From: Dubosiella muris
Lineage (GTDB): Bacteria > Bacillota_I > Bacilli_A > Erysipelotrichales > Erysipelotrichaceae
Assembly (NCBI RefSeq): GCF_004793885.1
Contig: NZ_SRYG01000022.1
Span: forward strand, 1 to 44,364
Reading direction: 5' to 3'
DNA length: 44,364 bases
Positions 31,398 through 43,086 of the stretch are shown piece by piece (positions within the stretch are counted from its first letter, which is position 1; each line of letters starts with the position of its first letter). The notes under the pieces are model-generated. The model made no database searches. It was not told the origin of the DNA and was given only the letters and a program-made list of their open reading frames with translations. A program made the position numbers and the translations under genes.

Positions 31398-32018
31398 ATG
31401 CTTAAGGTAATTGATCATCCACTGATCCGTCACAAACTGACTGTGATGAGAGATAAAGACACGGGAACCAAAGATTTTCGCGACAATCTCGATGAGATCG
31501 GGGGATTGATGGTATATGAAGTGACGCGTGACCTTCCGCTCAAGGATCTTGAGATCGAGACGCCGATTTGTCCATACGTGGCCAAGACGCTGGCGACACC
31601 GATCGTTGTGGCGCCGATTTTGCGGGCCGGTCTGGGAATGGTGAGTGGAATTCTTTCGCTCATTCCAACGGCGAAAGTTGCGCATATCGGATTGTATCGG
31701 GACGAGGAGACGCTGGAGCCCCATACGTATTTTGAGAAGTATCCAAAACACATGGACGAGTCGACGGTGATCATCGTGGATCCTATGCTGGCGACCGGCG
31801 GTTCAAGCGCGGCTGCGATCGACATGGTGAAACGCCAGGGAGCGACGAACATCAAGCTCGTATGCCTCGTTGGCGCGCCGGAAGGCGTGGAGCTGATCGA
31901 GAAGCTGCATCCGGATGTGGACATTTATTTGGCGGCGCTTGACGAACGCCTGAATGAGAATGGCTACATCGTTCCCGGACTTGGCGATGCGGGGGACCGT
32001 ATTTTCGGGACGAAGTAA
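31398..32018 (+). CDS. upp: Uracil phosphoribosyltransferase
   Basis: A 206-residue pyrimidine salvage enzyme: uracil + PRPP to UMP + pyrophosphate. The PRPP loop is [16 protein letters not shown], and the uracil-binding end is [27 protein letters not shown] is also diagnostic. The start at 31398 follows AAGGTGG by about 8 nt; the frame upstream is non-coding and holds a TATAAT. The stop overlaps the ATG of atpZ by one base, linking nucleotide salvage to the ATP synthase operon, a known arrangement in Bacillota. Confidence 0.97.
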   Translation: MLKVIDHPLIRHKLTVMRDKDTGTKDFRDNLDEIGGLMVYEVTRDLPLKDLEIETPICPYVAKTLATPIVVAPILRAGLGMVSGILSLIPTAKVAHIGLYRDEETLEPHTYFEKYPKHMDESTVIIVDPMLATGGSSAAAIDMVKRQGATNIKLVCLVGAPEGVELIEKLHPDVDIYLAALDERLNENGYIVPGLGDAGDRIFGTK

Positions 32019-32197
32019 TGAAACCGGCGCAGTTTCCCGGCTTTCTGCTTGTCAATTTGCTGGTGTGCCTTTTGATTGGCTACCTGTTGGATGACTGGCT
32101 TCACACGACGCCGGTGTTTCTGGTCGTTTTTGTTTTGTACGCATTGATTGGAAGCTTTGCGCTGCTGCTGTATAAAGGGAAAAAGAAACATGGATGA
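32018..32197 (+). CDS. atpZ: AtpZ/AtpI-like small membrane protein of the ATP synthase operon
   Basis: A 59-residue protein starting [20 protein letters not shown], with two membrane helices (about 9-24 and 33-51) separated by the short polar loop GYLLDDWLHTTPV, and a basic tail (YKGKKKHG). The GYLLDDWLHTTP loop is typical of the AtpZ family encoded just before atpI, reported to help Mg2+ or Ca2+ transport or ATP synthase assembly. Its ATG shares one base with the upp stop, and its end overlaps atpI by 8 nt, so it is tightly embedded in the operon. It is easily missed because it is short. Confidence 0.75.
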   Translation: MKPAQFPGFLLVNLLVCLLIGYLLDDWLHTTPVFLVVFVLYALIGSFALLLYKGKKKHG

Positions 32198-32558
32198 TTT
32201 AAAGAGACTGTTTGTCGAAACGACGAAAGATTCGCTGTTGCTCGCTCTTCCATGTGCATGTGCCGCTTTTTTTTGCTTTGGATGGCTTAGCGGGCTTGGC
32301 GTGGTTGTCGGCGTCGTCACCGGACAGGTGGGACTGTGGATGATCATCCGGTTCGCGAAGTCGATCACGACGCATAAAAAGGCGGATCGGGCGGGACTTA
32401 CCCAGTATGTTCTGCGCTATTGTATGTACGGGATCGTCATGGTCGCGTTCGCTTGCGTGCATGTGCCGGTCCTGGCGATGCTGGCTGGCTTCATGTGCAG
32501 CAAAGGCGCGCTTTTGATGTATTCCCGAAAACTGAGAAAGGAGGCAGACGATGCCTGA
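32190..32558 (+). CDS. atpI: ATP synthase subunit I
   Basis: A 122-residue membrane protein with four helices: LLALPCACAAFFCFGWL, GVVVGVVTGQVGLWMIIRF, YGIVMVAFACVHVPVLAML and a short GFMCSKGALLMY. The pattern and position before atpB mark the ATP synthase I chain, a chaperone for c-ring assembly. I start it at 32190 (MDDLKRLFVETTKDSLLLA), overlapping atpZ by 8 nt. Its end overlaps atpB by 8 nt. Confidence 0.85.
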   Translation: MDDLKRLFVETTKDSLLLALPCACAAFFCFGWLSGLGVVVGVVTGQVGLWMIIRFAKSITTHKKADRAGLTQYVLRYCMYGIVMVAFACVHVPVLAMLAGFMCSKGALLMYSRKLRKEADDA

Positions 32559-33258
32559 AGTTAGTGAGGTCGTGATCCGCCTGGGCGGTTTCACGATCGA
32601 AATCCAGCAATCCATCTTCGTCTGGCTTTGTATTTGTGTATTGGCGATGTTCTTCTTCTACTTTGCCGGGAAGAAGATCGAAAAAGCGGATCCTTCCAAG
32701 CCCACCCAAGGGCTTGTGTACGTCTGCGAGGAAATGTACAACTTGATCCTGTACGTCGTGCAGGGCAATTTGAAGGAGACGACGACACATTACATTCCAA
32801 TGTTTGGAACGCTGATCCTGCTGATGGTGGTAGCCAATCTGACAGGACTGATCGGGCTTCAGAACCCGACTTCGAACGTGAGTTTCAACGCGACGCTGGC
32901 TTTGACGCTGTGGCTGATGATCCAGGGCAACGCGATCAAAAAAGCGGGACTCAAAGCCCGTTTAAAGGAACTGACGGAGCCGATGTGGCTGCTGACGCCG
33001 CTGAACATCATCGGCGAGCTCGCATTGCCGATTTCATTGACGATGCGTTTATTTGGTAATATTTTGGCGGGAAGTATCATTACGCTGCTTGTGTACACGC
33101 TGATCAAAAACATCGCGCCTTGGGGTTATCTCGGCTTGACGCTGACCCCGTTCCTGCATATGTATTTTGATATCTTCTCGGGTGTGATTCAGACTTACAT
33201 CTTCTTCACGCTGGGCTCGTTCTTCCTAGGACAGCAAGTCAGCAAGCAGGAAGATTAA
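32551..33258 (+). CDS. atpB: ATP synthase F0 subunit a
   Basis: A 235-residue membrane subunit that provides the ion half-channels against the c-ring. The essential Arg lies in LPISLTMRLFGNILAGSII; the preceding TPLNIIGELALPIS and the final TLTPFLHMYFDIFSGVIQTYIFFTL are family-typical. Length and helix count (five or six) are normal. Overlaps atpI by 8 nt. Confidence 0.96.
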   Translation: MPEVSEVVIRLGGFTIEIQQSIFVWLCICVLAMFFFYFAGKKIEKADPSKPTQGLVYVCEEMYNLILYVVQGNLKETTTHYIPMFGTLILLMVVANLTGLIGLQNPTSNVSFNATLALTLWLMIQGNAIKKAGLKARLKELTEPMWLLTPLNIIGELALPISLTMRLFGNILAGSIITLLVYTLIKNIAPWGYLGLTLTPFLHMYFDIFSGVIQTYIFFTLGSFFLGQQVSKQED

Positions 33259-33263
33259 GATAA

Positions 33264-33530
<267 letters not shown>

Positions 33531-33549
33531 GATTGCAGGGTGATCGGTG

Positions 33550-34065
33550 ATGATAGATTTTAACATTGATAACTATCTGCGAATTTCACTGACCGATGTA
33601 ATATTAGTATGTATTTCCACCGCGCTGATCGTTTTGTTCGCCAAGCATTTTTTCTGGAATAAGATCATTGCTCTCGTGAAAAAAAGACAAGATCTCATTC
33701 AGGAAAACATCAATGCGTCCATCGAACTGAAAGAGGAGGCGCTTGAAACGAAAGCCGCGTACGACGAGAAGATGAAGGGCATCGGAAAAGAGGCGCACGC
33801 CATCATCGAGTCCGCCAAGCAACAGGCGAACCAGGAGAAGGCGCAAATCCTTTCCGAAGCGAACGCCCAAGCCACTCGAATCAAAGACGCGGCCCATGAA
33901 GACATAGAACGGGATAAACGCAAGGCGGAAGCGGCCATGAAGAGCGCCATTAGCGATGTGGCGATCGAAGTGGCCAAAAACATCGTTCAAAAAGAAATGG
34001 ATGAAAAAACACAGCAAGCCTACGTCGATGCGTTTATCGAACAGGCAGGGAATAACGAATGGTAG
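33550..34065 (+). CDS. atpF: ATP synthase F0 subunit b
   Basis: A 171-residue stator subunit: one N-terminal membrane helix (DVILVCISTALIVLFAKHFFW), then a long charged dimerising helix (residues about 30-150, with Ala/Glu/Lys heptads such as QANQEKAQILSEANAQATRI). I prefer the ATG at 33550; a GTG one codon earlier is also possible. AGGGTGA is the likely ribosome site. Overlaps atpH by 7 nt. Confidence 0.95.
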   Translation: MIDFNIDNYLRISLTDVILVCISTALIVLFAKHFFWNKIIALVKKRQDLIQENINASIELKEEALETKAAYDEKMKGIGKEAHAIIESAKQQANQEKAQILSEANAQATRIKDAAHEDIERDKRKAEAAMKSAISDVAIEVAKNIVQKEMDEKTQQAYVDAFIEQAGNNEW

Positions 34066-34592
34066 CCAGTTACAAACCGTACGCCAGTGCGCTTTTTGAA
34101 ATCGCGCAGGAACAAGGGAAGGAACAAGCGTATCTGGACGAGTTGAGAAACCTCGAGCAGATCTGGAAGTCCAACGCGGACTTCGCCCTCGCCCTCTCGC
34201 ATCCAAAAATCGCGAAAGCGGAAAAAAGAGAATGGCTCCGACAGGTCTTCGCCTCGGGCGTCGATCCGGTCGTGCTCAATTTCCTGTATGTGCTAAACGA
34301 GCATGGAATCGCGGCGCATGTGCCCGAGATCGCGGACGAGTACGCGGATTTGTATCGCAAGAGCGAGCAGATCGAGGAAGTGCATGTGCAAAGCGCGACG
34401 GCGTTGAGCGAAGCGCAGATAGAAGCTCTTTCCAAAATGCTGAAAGAGAAACTGAATAAAAACGTTGAACTGACGGTCGACGTCGATCCCGACTTGATCG
34501 CCGGTCTGAAAGTCAAAGCGAAAGACATCGTGCTGGACAACACGGTGAAGACGCGCCTTGACAATCTAAAAGAGAAATTGAATGAAAAGTAG
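34059..34592 (+). CDS. atpH: ATP synthase F1 subunit delta
   Basis: A 177-residue peripheral-stalk subunit that joins b to the alpha/beta head. [26 protein letters not shown] starts the six-helix N-terminal domain; the conserved C-terminal block is [32 protein letters not shown]. Normal length, with the start inside the atpF end. Confidence 0.95.
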   Translation: MVASYKPYASALFEIAQEQGKEQAYLDELRNLEQIWKSNADFALALSHPKIAKAEKREWLRQVFASGVDPVVLNFLYVLNEHGIAAHVPEIADEYADLYRKSEQIEEVHVQSATALSEAQIEALSKMLKEKLNKNVELTVDVDPDLIAGLKVKAKDIVLDNTVKTRLDNLKEKLNEK

Positions 34593-34600
34593 GTGAAACA

Positions 34601-36136
34601 ATGAGTTTAAATCCGGTAGAAATCAGTAAACTGATCAAAGCCCAGATTCAAAACATCGACCAGGACCTCGAAATGAGCGAAACAGGTACGGTGCTTTCCG
34701 TCGGGGATGGAATCGCAACGGTTTACGGATTAAAAGACGCCATGATGTCTGAACTTCTTTTGTTTCCGCATGATGTATATGGTATGGTCATGAACCTGGA
34801 GGAAGACTCCGTCGGAGTCGTTTTGATGGGGGAAAACTATGACATCAAAGAAGGAGACCTCGTAAAGAGAACAGGCCATATCGTGGAGGTTCCGGTCGGA
34901 GACGCCATGGTCGGACGCGTTGTCAACGCGCTCGGACAGCCGATTGACGGCGACGGACCGATCGAAACGACGAAAATGCGTCCTGTGGAGCGGGTCGCTC
35001 CGGGCGTTATGACGCGGAAAAGCGTATCCGTCCCTTTACAGACAGGGTTGAAAATCATCGACTCCATGATCCCGATCGGACGTGGACAGCGTGAGTTGAT
35101 CATCGGAGACAGACAAACAGGAAAAACGGCAATCGCCATCGACACGATCTTGAACCAAAAAGGAAAAGACGTTCTTTGTATTTACGTGGCGATTGGTCAA
35201 AAAGCGAGTACAGTCGCGCAAATCGTGGAAAAGCTGAAACAGCACGACGCGATGAAATACACGACGATCGTCGTGGCGACGGCTTCCGAGCCGGCGCCTC
35301 TCCAGTACATCGCGCCATACGCGGGATGCGCCATTGGCGAGGAATGGATGGAAAACGGCAAAGACGTGCTCATCGTCTATGACGATTTAAGCAAGCACGC
35401 GGTGGCGTATCGAACGATGTCGCTGCTGCTGCGTCGTCCACCTGGACGCGAGGCGTATCCGGGCGACGTCTTCTATTTGCATTCCAGATTGCTGGAACGG
35501 GCGGCCCGTCTGAACGAGAACTATGGAAATGGTTCTTTGACCGCGCTGCCAATCATTGAAACGCAGGCCGGCGATATTTCGGCGTACATTCCAACCAACG
35601 TCATTTCCATCACGGACGGGCAAATCTTCTTGAAGACCGACATGTTCAACGCCGGTATCCGTCCGGCGGTCGACTCCGGTTTGAGCGTGTCCCGTGTTGG
35701 ATCGGCGGCGCAAATCAAGGCGATGAAGCAAGTGTCCAATTCGCTAAAGCTGGAACTGGCGCAATACCACGAAATGGAAAGCTTCGCGAAATTCGGATCC
35801 GATTTGGACGCGTCGACGACCGAGGTGCTCAACCATGGCGAACGGCTGACGCAGCTGCTCATTCAAAAGCAGTACGACCCGATGCCGGTGGCGCAGGAAG
35901 TGCTTTCCTTGTTCGCGGCGAAATACAAGTATCTTAAATCGGTTCCGGTCGACAAGGTTTTGAAATACGAGCACGATATGCTGGCGTTCATCGAACGCGA
36001 ATACCCGTATATCCTTGATCAAATCAACAGCGAAAAAGCGCTGTCGGACGATTTGATCGCCCAAATCCGCAAGGCGCTTGACGAGTTTGCGAAGGAGTTC
36101 GCCATAACAGAAGGAACTGGCGATGGCACAAAGTAG
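34601..36136 (+). CDS. atpA: ATP synthase F1 subunit alpha
   Basis: A 511-residue non-catalytic nucleotide-binding subunit. Walker A is GDRQTGKT at 169-176. [16 protein letters not shown] is the Walker B region, and the [26 protein letters not shown] block is diagnostic. The arginine finger is expected in [19 protein letters not shown]. The ribosome site is TAGGTG, 8 nt after atpH. It overlaps atpG by 14 nt. Confidence 0.98.
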   Translation: MSLNPVEISKLIKAQIQNIDQDLEMSETGTVLSVGDGIATVYGLKDAMMSELLLFPHDVYGMVMNLEEDSVGVVLMGENYDIKEGDLVKRTGHIVEVPVGDAMVGRVVNALGQPIDGDGPIETTKMRPVERVAPGVMTRKSVSVPLQTGLKIIDSMIPIGRGQRELIIGDRQTGKTAIAIDTILNQKGKDVLCIYVAIGQKASTVAQIVEKLKQHDAMKYTTIVVATASEPAPLQYIAPYAGCAIGEEWMENGKDVLIVYDDLSKHAVAYRTMSLLLRRPPGREAYPGDVFYLHSRLLERAARLNENYGNGSLTALPIIETQAGDISAYIPTNVISITDGQIFLKTDMFNAGIRPAVDSGLSVSRVGSAAQIKAMKQVSNSLKLELAQYHEMESFAKFGSDLDASTTEVLNHGERLTQLLIQKQYDPMPVAQEVLSLFAAKYKYLKSVPVDKVLKYEHDMLAFIEREYPYILDQINSEKALSDDLIAQIRKALDEFAKEFAITEGTGDGTK

Positions 36137-36971
36137 ACAGGATATTCAATCGCGGATCGCGTCGGTCGACTCGACGAAAAAGATCACGAAAGCCATGCAG
36201 CTGGTCGCCAGCAGCAAGCTGTCGAAACAGCGCGAGGCGATGGAGCGCAACCGCGAGTACGCGCACGCGTTGCAAAACCTGCTGACGCTGATCGTCAACG
36301 CCGCCGGAAAGAACGATCCGTACTTGAAGGAAAACGAAGGCAAGCCGGCGTTCGTGTTCGTCATCACATCCGACATGGGGCTGTGTGGCGGCTACAACGC
36401 CAACATTTACCGGACGGTTTTGCAGGATCTTTCCCAAAACGACCGGATCGTGATGGTCGGCAGCCGCGGGGCGCAGTGGGCGCAAGCCAAGGATCTTCAT
36501 TGCGATGCCACATTGATTGATTTAAACGAAGACACGGCGTATATGGATCTGGCCAACCAGATGCAGCTGGCGCTCGATTTGTTCAATGAAAAGAAAATTT
36601 CAAAAATCGAAGTGCTGTATACGCATTATAAAAATACTTTGACATTTATTCCGGTTCTCGAGACGATCATTCCGGTCCGTATCGAAAAAGAGCAGGAAAA
36701 GCACAATCCGGTGCAGACGATTTTCGAGCCGAACAAGGCGGCGATGCTTTCGAGCATCGTGCCGATGGCGGCAAAATCCGTCCTCTATTCTTTGTATCTT
36801 GAATCCAAGACGAGCGAACAAGCTTCGCGAAGAATGGCGATGGAGTCGGCAACGGACAACGCGACCGAGCTCCAGGAACAGCTTGAACTCGCTTATAACC
36901 GGATCCGTCAGGGCGCGATCACGCAGGAAATCACCGAGATCGTCGGTGGAGCGAACGCGCTCGCATCCTAA
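36123..36971 (+). CDS. atpG: ATP synthase F1 subunit gamma
   Basis: A 282-residue central rotor shaft. The N-terminal helix ([29 protein letters not shown]) and the C-terminal helix ([45 protein letters not shown]) form the antiparallel coiled coil inside the head. [15 protein letters not shown] in the middle is diagnostic. Start inside the atpA end. Confidence 0.97.
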   Translation: MAQSRQDIQSRIASVDSTKKITKAMQLVASSKLSKQREAMERNREYAHALQNLLTLIVNAAGKNDPYLKENEGKPAFVFVITSDMGLCGGYNANIYRTVLQDLSQNDRIVMVGSRGAQWAQAKDLHCDATLIDLNEDTAYMDLANQMQLALDLFNEKKISKIEVLYTHYKNTLTFIPVLETIIPVRIEKEQEKHNPVQTIFEPNKAAMLSSIVPMAAKSVLYSLYLESKTSEQASRRMAMESATDNATELQEQLELAYNRIRQGAITQEITEIVGGANALAS

Positions 36972-36979
36972 GGAGGTAG

Positions 36980-38775
<1,796 letters not shown>

Positions 38776-38780
38776 AAACG

Positions 38781-38810
38781 AAGAGCCATGAAAATGTGGC
38801 TCTTTTTTTG
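38781..38810 (+). terminator. Terminator of the ATP synthase operon
   Basis: AAGAGCCA (38781-38788) / TGGCTCTT (from 38797) with loop TGAAAATG, then T-run. Confidence 0.85.
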
Positions 38811-38929
38811 TTGAGTATCCATTTTCTTCTGAATAAGCCATTTCATCATGCGCGATGATTCCAGGCATGGTTATCCCTTGGCAAAGAAGAAAGAATGACG
38901 TGTCTGTTTTTGTGAAAATATGGGATGTG

Positions 38930-38960
38930 CTTGAAAACAGTCTTAAGTTATATTAAACTA
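38930..38960 (+). promoter_or_regulatory. Possible promoter of the cydDC operon
   Basis: TTGAAA followed 17 nt later by TAAACT, about 30 nt upstream of the coding start; a TATATT lies inside the spacer. Moderate only. The rest of the 210-nt gap contains a small ATCAT/ATGAT hairpin near 38851-38866 and nothing else I recognise. Confidence 0.35.
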
Positions 38961-38985
38961 ACTAATTGTTAAAGGAGACTAACTC

Positions 38986-40710
38986 ATGATTGATAAACGA
39001 TTGCTTCAAGCATTCCCGGACAGCATGCCGGGCATTCGAAAAAACATATTTTGCCAATGGATCGGCTTGCTTGCCAACACCGCGTTGAGCGGCTGCATCG
39101 CGTGGCTTATCGCCCGGACGATGGCGGGCGCGCCGGTGAACGTGGGCGCCACGCTGCTGATCATGGCAGGATGCATCGTCGTGCGGTTGATCATGAACCA
39201 GCAGGCGACGATGGCGAGCTTTTCCTCAAGTACGGTTGTGAAGGAACAAATGCGCGACAAGCTCTTTTCCAAGCTCGTCCAAATCGGACCCGGCTATTTA
39301 AACCGGTGGTCGACCGCGGAAATCGTCCAGCTGTTTGGTGAAGGTGTCGACCAGCTCGAAACGTATTTTGGCAGCTACATTCCGCAGTTTTTCTACGCGC
39401 TGCTCGCGCCGCTCACGCTCTTTGTCGTGACGTTGTTTTTAGACTGGAAAGCCGCGCTCGTCCTGCTCGTGTGCGTGCCGCTCATCCCGGCTTCGATTAT
39501 CGCGGTGCAAAAGTTCGCCAAAAAACTGCTTGGCAAATACTGGGGCCAGTACACGCAGCTTGGCGACAGCTTTCTGGAAAACCTGCAAGGGCTGACGACA
39601 TTGAAGATTTACGAGGCGGATGGCCTTCGCCATCAGGAAATGAACGAGGAAGCGGAAAAATTCCGCAAAATCACGATGCGCGTCTTGACAATGCAGCTCA
39701 ATTCGATTTCCGTCATGGACCTTGTCGCCTATGGCGGGGCGGCCGCCGGCATCCTCGTCGCCCTGGGCGCGTATCAGAGCGGGACGATCACGTTGTTTCA
39801 AACGATTTTGATCGTTTTGCTGTCGGCAGAGTTCTTCCTGCCCATGCGAACGCTGGGCTCGTACTTCCACATCGCGATGAACGGCATGGCCGCCAGCGCG
39901 AAGATGTTCGCGATTTTGGACGCGCCTGTTTCGACGCGTCGTCAAAGCGATCTTTCCGGTCTGGACACGCTGGCTTTGCGTGACGTCGACTTCGCGTATG
40001 AGGAAGATTTGACGCTGCAAAACATCGACCTCGTCATTGAAAAAGGAAAGAAAACCGCGATCGTCGGCGAGTCGGGTTCGGGAAAAAGCACGATCGCCAA
40101 GCTGCTGCTGGGCCAGATCCAGGCCAAAAAAGGAACGATCGAGTGGAACGGCACGGATTTGAATGACATCCAGCTCGCCTCCTTGTATGCGCACGTTTCG
40201 TATTTAGGACACGAATCGACGCTATTCAAAGGCACGGTGCGGGATAACTTGCGCATGGCCGACCCGACGCATTTGGACGAGGCGCTCTGGAGAGCGCTCC
40301 AGCTGGCCGGCATTGCCAAAGACTTGGAAGAGGCGCAAGGACTTGACACCCTGGTTGAGGAAGGCGGCGCCAACTTCTCCGGCGGACAAAGGCAACGCAT
40401 CGCCCTGGCCAGACTGCTGCTGAAGTCTGGCGATCTGATGATTTTGGACGAGGCGACAAGCAACGTGGACGTCGAAACGGAAGACCGGATCATGCAAGTT
40501 GTGCGCTCTTTGCGCGACAAGACGATTTTGTGCATTTCGCACCGCCTCAAAAACATCGTGGACGCCGACGTCATTTACGTGCTGCAAGACGGCCGGCTCG
40601 TTCAAAAAGGAACGCACGACGAGTTAGTGCAAACAGAGGGGCGCTACGCCACGTTATGGAACACGCAGCAAGCGCTGGAACGATACAGCCAGGGAGGACA
40701 ATATGCATAA
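38986..40710 (+). CDS. cydD: ABC exporter half-transporter, CydD-like
   Basis: A 574-residue protein with six membrane helices (residues about 20-310) fused to an ATPase domain. Walker A is GESGSGKST near residue 361; the signature NFSGGQRQRIALARLLL and Walker B LMILDEATSNVD follow. It resembles CydD, which with CydC exports cysteine and glutathione and is required for cytochrome bd assembly. The first segment (LLQAFPDSMPGIRKNIFCQWIGLLANTALSGCIAWLI) is CydD-like. cydAB is not in the window, so general thiol or amino-acid export is an alternative. Ribosome site AAAGGAG; 8-nt overlap with the next gene. Confidence 0.85.
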   Translation: MIDKRLLQAFPDSMPGIRKNIFCQWIGLLANTALSGCIAWLIARTMAGAPVNVGATLLIMAGCIVVRLIMNQQATMASFSSSTVVKEQMRDKLFSKLVQIGPGYLNRWSTAEIVQLFGEGVDQLETYFGSYIPQFFYALLAPLTLFVVTLFLDWKAALVLLVCVPLIPASIIAVQKFAKKLLGKYWGQYTQLGDSFLENLQGLTTLKIYEADGLRHQEMNEEAEKFRKITMRVLTMQLNSISVMDLVAYGGAAAGILVALGAYQSGTITLFQTILIVLLSAEFFLPMRTLGSYFHIAMNGMAASAKMFAILDAPVSTRRQSDLSGLDTLALRDVDFAYEEDLTLQNIDLVIEKGKKTAIVGESGSGKSTIAKLLLGQIQAKKGTIEWNGTDLNDIQLASLYAHVSYLGHESTLFKGTVRDNLRMADPTHLDEALWRALQLAGIAKDLEEAQGLDTLVEEGGANFSGGQRQRIALARLLLKSGDLMILDEATSNVDVETEDRIMQVVRSLRDKTILCISHRLKNIVDADVIYVLQDGRLVQKGTHDELVQTEGRYATLWNTQQALERYSQGGQYA

Positions 40711-42340
40711 ATCGAATCGACAAATTTTATCGAAACTCATTGTGTTCGTGAAGCCGATGCTGCCTGTCATGGTCATCGCCATCGCGATGGGGACGATCGG
40801 CTTTCTGGCCGCGATCCTCATTCCGGTGCTGGGCGCCCAAGGCGTTGTCCACATCATGGAAGGGCGGACATTGCGGACGATCGTGATCGCGATGGCGGCC
40901 TGCGCCGTGCTGCGAGGGGTTTTGCGCTATGCCGAGCAGGCGTGCAACCACTATATCGCGTTTCGGCTGCTTGCCCACATCCGCGATCTTGTGTTTGGTA
41001 AACTGCGCGCCTTGTCGTGCGCCAAGCTGGAAGGACGCGACAAAGGCAACTTTATTTCCTTGATCACAAGCGACGTGGAACTGCTGGAAGTGTTTTACGC
41101 GCATACGATTTCCCCGGTTTGTATCGCCTTGCTCGTATCAGCGATTTGCGTGGCGTGGCAGGCTTCGATGCATGGGGTTTTGGCTTTCATTGCTTTGGCG
41201 GGCTACGCTACGGTTGGTATCGGCATTCCGTTTTGGTTGTCGAAAACGAGCGCCAAAGCGGGCAAGGCGTTTCGCGAGCAGGCGGGCGCGCAAAACGCGA
41301 TGGTGCTTGAAAGCGTGCGCGGGATGAAGGAACTGTTGTGGTTTCAGGCGGCAAATCGTCGGAAGGAACAAATCCTGCAAAGCACGAAAGAGCTTGCAAG
41401 CAAGGAAAAAAAGATCAAGCAAGGCATGGCGAAGGGCGTGTCGGCGACCAACGTGTGCGTCATCGCGTTTACAGTGCTGACGCTGCTGGCTTCCATGGCG
41501 CTCGCGCGGCAGGGAATGGTCGTTTCCGATGTCGTGCTAATGGCGCCGATGCTTATGATTTCCTCGTTTGGACCGGTGATCGCGTTGTCGAATTTAGGAA
41601 CGGGTCTGGCGCAAACGCTGGGGGCCGGGGAACGGCTGCTCGACTTGCTGGAAGAGGAAGCCGCGATGGAAGAGGTGGAAGACGGGGCGGATGCCGCTTT
41701 TGGCTCGATCGCGGTTGAAAACGTAGATTTCGCGTATGGCAAGGAGCGGGTGCTTCAAAATTTCTCGACGCAAATTCCAAAAAACCGCATTTTAGGCATT
41801 CAGGGAAAAAGCGGCTGCGGCAAGTCGACGCTGTTGAAGCTGCTCATGCGGATGTGGGATGTCGACGAAGGTCGAATCTTGATTGACGAAAAATCCATTC
41901 AAGGGATCAACACCCGCTCGCTTCGCCGGCATGAAAGCTATGTCGCGCAGGAAACGGTGCTGTTTCACGACTCGATCGCGCGCAATTTGCGGATCGCGAA
42001 GGCGGACGCAAGCGACGAGGAGCTGGTGGCGGCTTGCAAAAAGGCGAGCATTCACGACTTTATCATGTCGTTGCCGCAAGGCTACGACACCCCGGTCGCG
42101 GAGCTTGGAAGCAGCGTGTCGGGTGGCGAGCGGCAGCGGCTTGGTTTGGCGCGCGCGTTTTTGCACGATGGCGACGTGCTGCTGCTCGACGAGCCGACAA
42201 GCAATTTGGATAGTTTGAACGAGGGCGCCATTTTGAAGGCGGTCGATGAAAACAAAGCAGGAAAAACGATTGTGCTCGTTTCGCATCGCACGTCTTCGTT
42301 GCAGTTCGCGGACACGATTTTGAAAATGGAGAAAACATGA
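40703..42340 (+). CDS. cydC: ABC exporter half-transporter, CydC-like
   Basis: A 545-residue partner of the preceding protein: six membrane helices, then an ATPase with Walker A GKSGCGKST near residue 367, signature SVSGGERQRLGLARAFL and Walker B VLLLDEPTSNLDS. The overlapping order and different ATPase halves point to a heterodimer, as in CydDC. The Walker B ends in EPTSNLD here and EATSNVD in the partner, so both keep a catalytic Glu. The end overlaps the YgbA_NO gene by 4 nt. Confidence 0.85.
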   Translation: MHKSNRQILSKLIVFVKPMLPVMVIAIAMGTIGFLAAILIPVLGAQGVVHIMEGRTLRTIVIAMAACAVLRGVLRYAEQACNHYIAFRLLAHIRDLVFGKLRALSCAKLEGRDKGNFISLITSDVELLEVFYAHTISPVCIALLVSAICVAWQASMHGVLAFIALAGYATVGIGIPFWLSKTSAKAGKAFREQAGAQNAMVLESVRGMKELLWFQAANRRKEQILQSTKELASKEKKIKQGMAKGVSATNVCVIAFTVLTLLASMALARQGMVVSDVVLMAPMLMISSFGPVIALSNLGTGLAQTLGAGERLLDLLEEEAAMEEVEDGADAAFGSIAVENVDFAYGKERVLQNFSTQIPKNRILGIQGKSGCGKSTLLKLLMRMWDVDEGRILIDEKSIQGINTRSLRRHESYVAQETVLFHDSIARNLRIAKADASDEELVAACKKASIHDFIMSLPQGYDTPVAELGSSVSGGERQRLGLARAFLHDGDVLLLDEPTSNLDSLNEGAILKAVDENKAGKTIVLVSHRTSSLQFADTILKMEKT

Positions 42341-42663
42341 AAAAAGACAAAGACCAAAAAAGAAAAGACGAGATTCGGCTGGTGGGCGAAATGATTCGTC
42401 TGTACTATAAACATCATGAAGGCGACGGGCAGGCGCTGATCGACTACGCTACGTTGCGCATCAACAAATGCCCGTTTATGGAAACGAAAACGTTTTGTTC
42501 GGCTTGCAAAGTGCATTGCTATCGAAAGGAAGAGCGGGAGCAAATCCGGGCGGTGATGCGTTACGCGGGACCGCGGATGCTGTTACGCCATCCGGTTTTG
42601 GTCATCCGCCACTTACTGGTGGAATGGAAAGAGAAAAGAGAGGGAAGGTTGAAGGCGGTATGA
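42337..42663 (+). CDS. Nitrous-oxide-stimulated promoter family protein (YgbA_NO)
   Basis: A 108-residue protein matching the YgbA_NO family: KRKDEIRLVGEMIRLYYKHHEGD at the start, YATLRINKCPFMETKTFCSACKVHCYRKEEREQIRAVMRYAGPRML in the middle and HPVLVIRHLLVEWKEKR at the end. The CPF-x6-C-x2-C-x3-C cysteine set suggests a metal or thiol function. E. coli ygbA is controlled by NsrR and helps growth under nitrosative stress; the activity is not well defined. ATGA overlaps on both sides place it in the cydDC operon, which is itself linked to nitric-oxide tolerance in E. coli. Confidence 0.85.
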   Translation: MKKDKDQKRKDEIRLVGEMIRLYYKHHEGDGQALIDYATLRINKCPFMETKTFCSACKVHCYRKEEREQIRAVMRYAGPRMLLRHPVLVIRHLLVEWKEKREGRLKAV

Positions 42664-43025
42664 AAATCGTATACTTGATCATTGGGTTTTTGGGGCTTGG
42701 TCTGGGCGTGCTGGGAGCGATCCTGCCGCTGCTGCCGGCGTTTCCGTTTTTATTGCTGGCCGCCTTCGGATTTGGCAAGGGGAGCGATCGGCTTCATCGC
42801 TGGTTTCTTTCCACCAATTTGTACAAGGATAACCTGGAAAGCTGGGTGAAGGAGCGGGGAATGTGCCGGCGGGCGAAGATCCGGGTCATGGCGATCATCA
42901 CGTTGACGATGGCGTTTGGATTTGTCATGATGGATCAGGTGCCTGTCGGACGAATCGTTCTTGTCCTGGTGTGGATCGGTCATGTGGCTTACTTTCGGTT
43001 TGGGATGAAAACGTTGGAGAATTAA
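42660..43025 (+). CDS. YbaN/DUF454-family membrane protein
   Basis: A 121-residue protein with three to four hydrophobic segments. The opening KIVYLIIGFLGLGLGVLGAILPLLPAFPFLLLAAFGFGKGSDRLHRWFLSTNLYKDNLESWVKERGM is the DUF454 signature (LGxxGxxLPxLPxxPFLLLAAxxFxxxS). The C-terminal part has two more helices (MAIITLTMAFGFVMMDQVP and IVLVLVWIGHVAYF). The function is unknown. The start at 42660 gives an ATGA overlap with the preceding gene; the frame upstream of it is not real. Last gene before the tRNA-His promoter. Confidence 0.88.
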   Translation: MKIVYLIIGFLGLGLGVLGAILPLLPAFPFLLLAAFGFGKGSDRLHRWFLSTNLYKDNLESWVKERGMCRRAKIRVMAIITLTMAFGFVMMDQVPVGRIVLVLVWIGHVAYFRFGMKTLEN

Positions 43026-43045
43026 CAAAAAAAAGAATTTTCCTC

Positions 43046-43074
43046 TTTACAAATGCTCGATTTTTCGTTATTAT
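43046..43074 (+). promoter_or_regulatory. Promoter of tRNA-His
   Basis: TTTACA (43046-43051), 17-nt spacer, TATTAT (43069-43074). A perfect TATAAT at 43072-43077 offers an alternative -10. Confidence 0.65.
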
Positions 43075-43086
43075 AATTGAGCACAT

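Noticed and set aside
42468-42659. An N-terminal extension of the DUF454 protein
   Set aside because: This stretch is the out-of-frame shadow of the YgbA_NO gene; the family N-terminus starts at 42660 with an ATGA overlap.
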